NCBI GenBank assembly: GCA_021807115.1
Contig: JAKAPJ010000010.1
Span: 1-40,783, forward strand
Reading direction: 5' to 3'
DNA: 40,783 bases
From: Microcaldota archaeon
GTDB lineage: Archaea > Micrarchaeota > Micrarchaeia > Micrarchaeales > Micrarchaeaceae
The position numbers and the translations under genes are program-made. Positions 38,324-40,783 of this stretch are shown here, one piece after another. Numbering within the stretch: position 1 is the first letter of the stretch; every line of letters starts with the position of its first letter. The notes below the pieces were generated by a model. The model was not told the origin of the DNA. It was given only the letters and a program-made list of their open reading frames with translations, and made no database searches.

Positions 38324-39604
38324 ATGATTACCCTTTCGGAGGGCAGGGGCGCAGGGGGAAGCATAAAGGCCTCTGCGGAAGACTTCGTTGTAGAGGAGAT
38401 AACCAAGGGAGGTGTTGTGCTGGCTACCGGAAGCCGCTACGGCGCAGTGGACCTTGGCATGGAGGAGGGTGGCGAGGGGTCGAAATTCTGCACCTTCGTG
38501 CTGCAGAAGAGGGACTGGAACACCGTGCAGGCCCTCGCGGGGATAGCGAGGAAGTTCAGGAGGGGGATACGCGCGATGGGGTTTGCCGGGACGAAGGACA
38601 GGACGGCGGTGTCCACGCAGCTTTGCAGCATGCACGGCGTGAGCCCTGATAATATCATGGCCGTACACATAAAGGACATTGCCATAAATGGAGCCTGGCG
38701 CAGCAACGATGGGGTAAGGATGGGCGAGCTGCTTGGGAACAGGTTCTCAGTTGTGGTGCGCGGGGACTCGCTGAACCAGGAGGGGCTGGGGGATATCAAC
38801 GCAGAGCTGGGAGGGCTGTTCCCCAACTACTTCGGGGAACAGAGGTTCGGCTTCAGGAACAACAACGTGCAGGTGGGACTGGACATAATAAGGGGGGACC
38901 TGGAGGCGGCGGTGATGAAGATACTCACCGATACCACAAACGAGAGGAACGCCGATGCCATAGGCGCCAGGACAAGGCTGGCGGAGGAGATGGACTTCCT
39001 GCGCGCGACCGAATACTTCCCGCGCTACCTCAAGTACGAGCGCTCCATGATAGACCACCTGTCCAAGTACCCAACGGACTACGGCAACGCGATAAGGAAG
39101 CTGCCGAGGTCGCTTGCGCTCATGTACGTGCACTCCGTGGACTCCTACATTTTCAACAGGGAGATAGAGCTGAGGCTGGGGGGGAAGGGGGGCACTGCGC
39201 CGGTGGATGGGGACATGGTATGCCGGACCGATGCATACGGGTTCCCGGACCTTGGCGCGGTATTCCCTAGTGCACAGGCAGGCACGGAAGGTAAGCTGTT
39301 CGTGGTGGGCAGCATTGTGGGCTACGACAACAAAGTCAACATGGTGGAGGCGGGGATACTTGAGGAGCTCGGCATAACGCAGGAGCAGTTCAGGGTCAAG
39401 AGCATGCCTGAGCTCAACTGCAAGGGCGCGTACAGGGCTGTCTTCGCGCCATACCTGAACTTCTCGCACTCGATGCCGGAGGAGGGCGCGATGAGGCTGG
39501 TGTTCTCCCTTCCAGCGGGATCGTATGCGACTGTGCTCATGAGGGAGTTCGTAAAGGGAGATGCAGGGCCGGCGGCGGGCGATCAGCCCCCCGTGGATGC
39601 ATAG
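38324..39604 (+). CDS. truD: tRNA pseudouridine(13) synthase TruD family
   Basis: KASAEDFVVEEI, FVLQKRDWNTVQAL, GFAGTKDRTAVSTQLCSMHGV, FPNYFGEQRFG, RLVFSLPAGSYATVLMREF; start at MITLSEG preferred over 38210. Confidence 0.95.
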   Translation: MITLSEGRGAGGSIKASAEDFVVEEITKGGVVLATGSRYGAVDLGMEEGGEGSKFCTFVLQKRDWNTVQALAGIARKFRRGIRAMGFAGTKDRTAVSTQLCSMHGVSPDNIMAVHIKDIAINGAWRSNDGVRMGELLGNRFSVVVRGDSLNQEGLGDINAELGGLFPNYFGEQRFGFRNNNVQVGLDIIRGDLEAAVMKILTDTTNERNADAIGARTRLAEEMDFLRATEYFPRYLKYERSMIDHLSKYPTDYGNAIRKLPRSLALMYVHSVDSYIFNREIELRLGGKGGTAPVDGDMVCRTDAYGFPDLGAVFPSAQAGTEGKLFVVGSIVGYDNKVNMVEAGILEELGITQEQFRVKSMPELNCKGAYRAVFAPYLNFSHSMPEEGAMRLVFSLPAGSYATVLMREFVKGDAGPAAGDQPPVDA

Positions 39605-40783
39605 AGCGTTGCGCTGCCGTTTACCGCATACAGCCGGTATCCCTCGTTTGCTATGTATGAGCGGAACATGCCATTCTCGGCTGCTGCATCATAGGGCGCC
39701 ATGATGCTGGAGTTGAAGTCCAGGAGAATGTACTGCGGGCGGAACGACACAGGGTAGAACGGGGGAAACTCGAGGTAGCGCCGCTGAGTGACGTGTGGCA
39801 CGAGGGGGTAGTCGACCATAAGCGACGCGTTTGGGGGGATGAGCGATATGAGCGAGTCAATCTGGGCGGCCGTGGCGCGCAGGGATGCATTCTGCTCGAA
39901 AAGGAAGCTCTGGCCCATGCTCGATAAGTTCTGGCTGAATATGTAGAACGGCGATGCCGCAAGGATCACGACCGTGGCTGTTAGCATTGATGACACAAAT
40001 AGCGCCCGCATCTGCACACGGCTTACGCGCACCCAGAGCAGGTGCCTTGCCTCAAGCATGCGGCGCGCGCCAAGCATTGCTGCGGCGAGTGTGCCGCCGA
40101 GGACGAAGCCGAAGTACTGCTGCCCTATGAGCAGGAACTCTATGGACCTGCCGCCCATTGTGGACTCCACAAGCCACGGCAGCGCCGCCACAACTGCGGT
40201 GGGCAGCGCGTACATAATGCCAAAACCGAAGCCGAGAAAAGCTACCATGAGCCCATACACGAGGAAAGGCAGTCCTGCCGTAGGCAGGGTTGGTCCCGCG
40301 CTCGCCCCGCCTGCGCCCGATGTGAAAATGTAGTTAAGTGGGGCGATGGGCTCAGGCTTGACCTGCAGCGCGAGGGGCACGCCGGACGGATTGGATGCGT
40401 ATGCAGCTGCAAGGCAGATGTAGAGAGCATTGTACAGTATTAAGGCCAGTATTGACATTGCAAAGGCCGACTTGCACAGCCATAGACGCCGCCTGCGGAG
40501 GTTCTGGTCGCCGTTGCATGTGAGCTCGTACACCGCCATGCCCATAGAAAACGCCAAGGCTATGGCGGTTGCCGACGCTATTGTGCCCAGAAGCAGCAGG
40601 AAGGATATGGTGAATGCAAGGCGATCGGTGCCGATGTAGAAATAGAGCGCAAGGGCGTATAATGGTAGTATAAGGAACTCGGCATGGTAGTCGAAGAACA
40701 GTATGCCATGCATCCCCGGATTCGCCAGGAAAGCGAAGCAGAACAGCAGGCTCAGAGATGCGCTGCCAAGCGCCCTCCTGGCG
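39583..40783 (-). CDS. Multi-TM membrane protein, DUF2079-like, 5' end outside the window
   Basis: Frame stays open to the window edge (...SLLFCFAFLANPGMHGILFFDYHAEFLILPLYALALYFY). Confidence 0.7.
   Translation of the reverse strand, partial: ARRALGSASLSLLFCFAFLANPGMHGILFFDYHAEFLILPLYALALYFYIGTDRLAFTISFLLLLGTIASATAIALAFSMGMAVYELTCNGDQNLRRRRLWLCKSAFAMSILALILYNALYICLAAAYASNPSGVPLALQVKPEPIAPLNYIFTSGAGGASAGPTLPTAGLPFLVYGLMVAFLGFGFGIMYALPTAVVAALPWLVESTMGGRSIEFLLIGQQYFGFVLGGTLAAAMLGARRMLEARHLLWVRVSRVQMRALFVSSMLTATVVILAASPFYIFSQNLSSMGQSFLFEQNASLRATAAQIDSLISLIPPNASLMVDYPLVPHVTQRRYLEFPPFYPVSFRPQYILLDFNSSIMAPYDAAAENGMFRSYIANEGYRLYAVNGSATLYASTGG

Noticed and set aside
38747-39469. 240-aa minus ORF antisense to truD
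   Set aside because: TruD motifs firmly establish the plus frame; the antisense product is biased in composition.
1-40783. tRNA genes, 16S/5S rRNA, intact transposases
   Set aside because: None recognised by eye on either strand; tRNAscan-SE, barrnap and ISEScan would be needed to exclude them.

Overview
Gene-dense archaeal window. TATA-box promoters, a stand-alone 23S rRNA gene, S8e, two FtsZ genes, a Cgi121-like protein and TruD point to a DPANN/Micrarchaeota (ARMAN)-like genome; this is inferred from protein content only. The core part (about 0.2-15 kb) has tandem FtsZ paralogs, ornithine carbamoyltransferase, S8e, an RNA cyclic phosphodiesterase, CTP synthase and a surface-glycosylation cluster (GT2, flippase, large multi-TM protein). 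A 23S rRNA gene lies on the minus strand at about 15.2-18.1 kb, flanked by an imperfect inverted-repeat processing stem, with no 16S, 5S or tRNA recognised nearby. Next come a 1559-aa repeat (alpha-solenoid-like) protein, an HExxH metalloprotease with a membrane partner, and an NCS1 permease-NAMPT operon divergent from an AbrB-PhoU-type regulator. The most novel-looking region is 29.8-36.4 kb: an accessory island of at least six divergent paralogs of a family I cannot assign (core motif F-x-DI-x-ESWVDGG...RYDxLxxML...HW). One paralog carries a G6 frameshift. The island also holds a relic in which a signal-peptide/DUF2341-like ORF (internal TAG and TAA) runs in the same frame into a tyrosine-recombinase C-terminal tail. 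All functional assignments come from reading motifs by eye; no searches were run.
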